Assembly (NCBI GenBank): GCA_905214245.1
Contig: CAJMLO010000050.1
Span: 1 to 7,956 of the forward strand
Direction: 5' to 3'
Origin: an uncultured bacterium
GTDB taxonomy: Bacteria; Bacillota; Clostridia; TANB77; CAG-508
Length of the DNA: 7,956 bases
The notes below the pieces were generated by a model, which did no database searches, was not told the origin of the DNA, and was given only the letters and a program-made list of their open reading frames with translations. Below are positions 6,439-7,956 of the stretch, piece by piece. Every line of letters begins with the position of its first letter. Position 1 is the first letter of the stretch. The position numbers and the translations under genes are program-made.

Positions 6439-7059
6439 ATGAAAAATAGTATTACTATTAGTATGAAAAAAGACCAAGTAATTATAAGAGTAGATGAAAA
6501 TGCTGAGCAAAGGGATGTAATGGCAAGCCTAAAAAAGAAAATCATAGAGCTTAAAAATTTATATAAGGAAGATAAAACTCCAATTTTAATTACTGGAAAA
6601 GTATTAAAAAACAAAGAAATGGATGAAATACAGAATTTTATAAAAAGGTTTATAGATGTTCAAATTGATTTTGACAGTCCAAAAGAATTAGGACTTCATG
6701 GAATAAAAAAGAGCTTTTACAAAGAAATTGCAACATCTGAAACTAAGTTTCATAAGGGTTCACTTCGTTCAGGCCAGAAGATTGAATTTGAAGGAAGTCT
6801 TGTAATTATTGGAGATGTAAATCCAGGAGCACAAGTAATTGCGGGAGAAAACATAATAGTACTTGGCCAACTTAGAGGTCTTGCTCATGCAGGAGCAAAA
6901 GGAAATAGGGATGCAGTTATAGAGGCTGTAGAAATTGATTCACTTCAACTTAGAATAGCAGATATAGTAAAAGAAATTGAAAAAGATGATGAAGCAGAAA
7001 TAAGACAAATTAAAACATCTGCATATTTAAATGAAAGTGGAGAAATGATACTGGAGTAA
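6439..7059 (+). CDS. minC: Septum site-determining protein MinC
   Basis: MinC inhibits FtsZ polymerisation away from mid-cell when held at the membrane by MinD. The 206-residue protein has a divergent N-terminal FtsZ-inhibitory domain (about 1-95) and the beta-helical C-terminal domain that dimerises and binds MinD (about 104-175). The C-domain has the family signature: SLRSGQKIEFEGSLVIIGDV at 108-127, then NPGAQVIAGENIIVLGQLRG and the diagnostic AHAGAKGN (149-156). Length is normal. ATG 6439 follows AAAGGAAG (6421-6428) by 10 bases, somewhat long; an ATG at 6432 is followed at once by TAA and cannot be used. The gene is 41 bases after mrdA. In many clostridia minD and minE come next; here the gene is followed by a stem-loop and convergent genes. 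Confidence 0.95.
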   Translation: MKNSITISMKKDQVIIRVDENAEQRDVMASLKKKIIELKNLYKEDKTPILITGKVLKNKEMDEIQNFIKRFIDVQIDFDSPKELGLHGIKKSFYKEIATSETKFHKGSLRSGQKIEFEGSLVIIGDVNPGAQVIAGENIIVLGQLRGLAHAGAKGNRDAVIEAVEIDSLQLRIADIVKEIEKDDEAEIRQIKTSAYLNESGEMILE

Positions 7060-7064
7060 TATAG

Positions 7065-7095
7065 AACAAAGGGCGACTTAAAGTCGCCTTGTTTT
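7065..7095 (+). terminator. Stem-loop terminator after minC, possibly bidirectional
   Basis: GGCGACT (7072-7078) pairs with AGTCGCC (7082-7088) around a TAA loop. The stem extends through AACAA (7065-7069) with TTGTT (7089-7093) past a two-base bulge, and the run ends TTGTTTT. It starts 6 bases after the minC stop, and the opposite operon ends at 7107, so it could serve both directions. The U-run is short on both strands. Confidence 0.75.
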
Positions 7096-7106
7096 CACTA
7101 TATACA

Positions 7107-7433
7107 CTAACTTAGTAATAATAAAATTAATGCAATAAAAAGTATTTGATCATTAACTCCTTCTGTATATAAAAAGAATATTAAGCAGATTATAAGTAAA
7201 TCATCAAAATATAATTTTATTCCTAAAATTTCAAAAAGAACGGTATTATCTGAAAAAGATGCATCGTTTTTTTCTTTTTTAGGATGTACATCATTTTTTA
7301 CGGAATGTGTGCTTTTACGATTATGTATAATATTATTATTTTTTAGATTTTGATTATGTGATGATCTAGGTGCATAAGAATAAGAAGGTCGCATTTGCGG
7401 ACTGCAAAATGGAGGGTAATAATAATACATCAT
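7107..7433 (-). CDS. Small protein with Tyr/Pro-rich start and hydrophobic C-terminal tail, function unknown
   Basis: I do not recognise a named family for this 108-residue protein. The N-terminus (MMYYYYPPFC to about residue 25) is rich in Tyr, Pro and Ser. The middle (26-62) is polar, rich in Asn, Lys and Ser, and probably unfolded. The last 43 residues are ordered-looking and hydrophobic: LFEILGIKLYFDDLL, then IICLIFFLY, a polar turn TEGVNDQ (90-96) and ILFIALILLLLS at the end. The tail looks like two short membrane segments in a hairpin and resembles unnamed clostridial proteins as I recall them. The ATG (7431-7433) overlaps the previous gene's TGA by 4 bases (ATGA), and GGTGAT (complement of 7442-7447) is 8 bases upstream, so translation is probably coupled. 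The Tyr-rich start is reminiscent of spore-coat proteins, which is only a guess. Confidence 0.75.
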   Translation of the reverse strand: MMYYYYPPFCSPQMRPSYSYAPRSSHNQNLKNNNIIHNRKSTHSVKNDVHPKKEKNDASFSDNTVLFEILGIKLYFDDLLIICLIFFLYTEGVNDQILFIALILLLLS

Positions 7434-7810
7434 TTTTTCTTATCACCGCCTAGGGAGCCAAAGGTTTCAAATGCTTTTTCTATTCCTAAAAACTGTATGT
7501 ATTGTTCAACTTTTTCTTTCCTACTATCTTTTAAATATGGTTTTAGTGAACGTAGTAAATTGGCTCTTGGATCATTCTTGGTTTCCTTCATAGAATCCAT
7601 AATTTTCTTTATTTTCATTATTGTTTCTATATCTAAATCAGGTGCTTGACTAGAATTAGATATTTCATTAGGAGAAGCTGTATTGGAAGTAGAGCTATCT
7701 TTTTGACTCTTGCTTAAATTAGACATCATATTTTTTATATCATCAGGTATTTCGTTACTATTTAACATGTTACTGATTTGATTCATTAAATTAGACATAT
7801 TGTCACTCAT
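7430..7810 (-). CDS. Helical protein with an NDPRANLLRSLKPYL motif, function unknown
   Basis: This 126-residue soluble protein has no family name I can give. The first part (1-35) is Met/Asn-rich and likely helical (MSDNMSNLMNQISNMLNSNE). Residues 36-58 are a Ser/Asn-rich linker. The conserved-looking part is the charged C-terminal region: LDIETIMKIKKIMDSMKE (59-76), then NDPRANLLRSLKPYLKDSR (78-96) and KVEQYIQFLGIEKAFETFG (99-117), ending in GGDKKK. The DPR...LLRSLKPYL segment looks like a recurring clostridial motif. AGGAGG (complement of 7817-7822) stands 6 bases before the ATG at 7808-7810. It overlaps the next gene by ATGA and lies about 20 bases after the partial gene upstream, so the three form one operon whose promoter is outside the window. 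Confidence 0.8.
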   Translation of the reverse strand: MSDNMSNLMNQISNMLNSNEIPDDIKNMMSNLSKSQKDSSTSNTASPNEISNSSQAPDLDIETIMKIKKIMDSMKETKNDPRANLLRSLKPYLKDSRKEKVEQYIQFLGIEKAFETFGSLGGDKKK

Positions 7811-7831
7811 AATGCCCCTCCTATTTAAAAA

Positions 7832-7956
7832 TTATTCTTTAGTATTTTTCTTAATTTCATCTATTACTCTGTTAGCATCCTTAGAGTTTAAAATTTTACT
7901 AACTTTATTTAAATTTTGCTCTAATTCAGTCTTATCCATTTTTGAAAGCATTTCCA
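7832..7956 (-). CDS. C-terminal part of a small helical protein, function unknown, cut by the window edge
   Basis: Reading from the window edge toward the stop (complement of 7832-7834), 40 residues plus a stop can be translated: EMLSKMDKTELEQNLNKVSK followed by ILNSKDANRVIDEIKKNTKE. It is highly charged and looks like two amphipathic helices joined at a short SKDAN turn. The start lies outside, or possibly at one of the two in-frame Met codons near the edge, though neither shows enough upstream sequence to judge. The stop is 21 bases before the next gene's ATG, in the same direction, consistent with one operon. The frame is open to the edge and free of stops, but the stretch is short, so the call is moderate. 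Confidence 0.6.
   Translation of the reverse strand, partial: EMLSKMDKTELEQNLNKVSKILNSKDANRVIDEIKKNTKE

Noticed and set aside
7395..7649. 84-residue plus-strand frame opposite the two small right-end genes
   Set aside because: The minus-strand genes have good ribosome binding sites and an ATGA overlap; the plus-strand frame has none of these.

Overview
The window looks like chromosomal DNA of a low-GC Firmicute, most likely of class Clostridia. It is AT-rich, uses AGA arginine codons heavily, has strong AGGAGG-type ribosome binding sites and shows sigma-A-like promoters. Its proteins read as clostridial versions of MecA, DUF4321, RadC, MreBCD, PBP2 and MinC. No RNA gene, CRISPR array, transposon or phage gene was seen.

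Layout. Positions 1-479 (minus strand) hold the 5' part of mecA, cut by the window edge. A divergent intergenic region (480-767) carries two back-to-back sigma-A-type promoters. From 768 to 7059 (plus strand) there is one co-directional block: a small DUF4321 membrane protein, radC, mreB, mreC, mreD, a class B penicillin-binding protein (mrdA/PBP2) and minC. A stem-loop at 7065-7093 closes the block. Three small minus-strand genes of unknown function converge on it (7107-7433, 7430-7810 and a partial one at 7832-7956).

How the genes fit together. MreB filaments with MreC and MreD form the membrane scaffold of the elongation (Rod) complex, and PBP2 is its transpeptidase. MinC is an FtsZ inhibitor that blocks misplaced division septa, so the block couples side-wall growth to division-site choice. 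RadC and the DUF4321 protein are common neighbours of mreB in clostridia, without a clear shared job. The divergent MecA is a ClpC adaptor for regulated proteolysis.

Points to look at: mrdA has no usable ATG, GTG or TTG start and appears to begin at CTG; three of the seven block genes use non-ATG starts; minC is the last gene before the stem-loop, with no minD or minE; an inverted repeat surrounds the -10 box of the block's promoter; and the unnamed three-gene cassette at the right end is the best candidate for undescribed biology. Most of the window is nevertheless a conventional, conserved housekeeping region.
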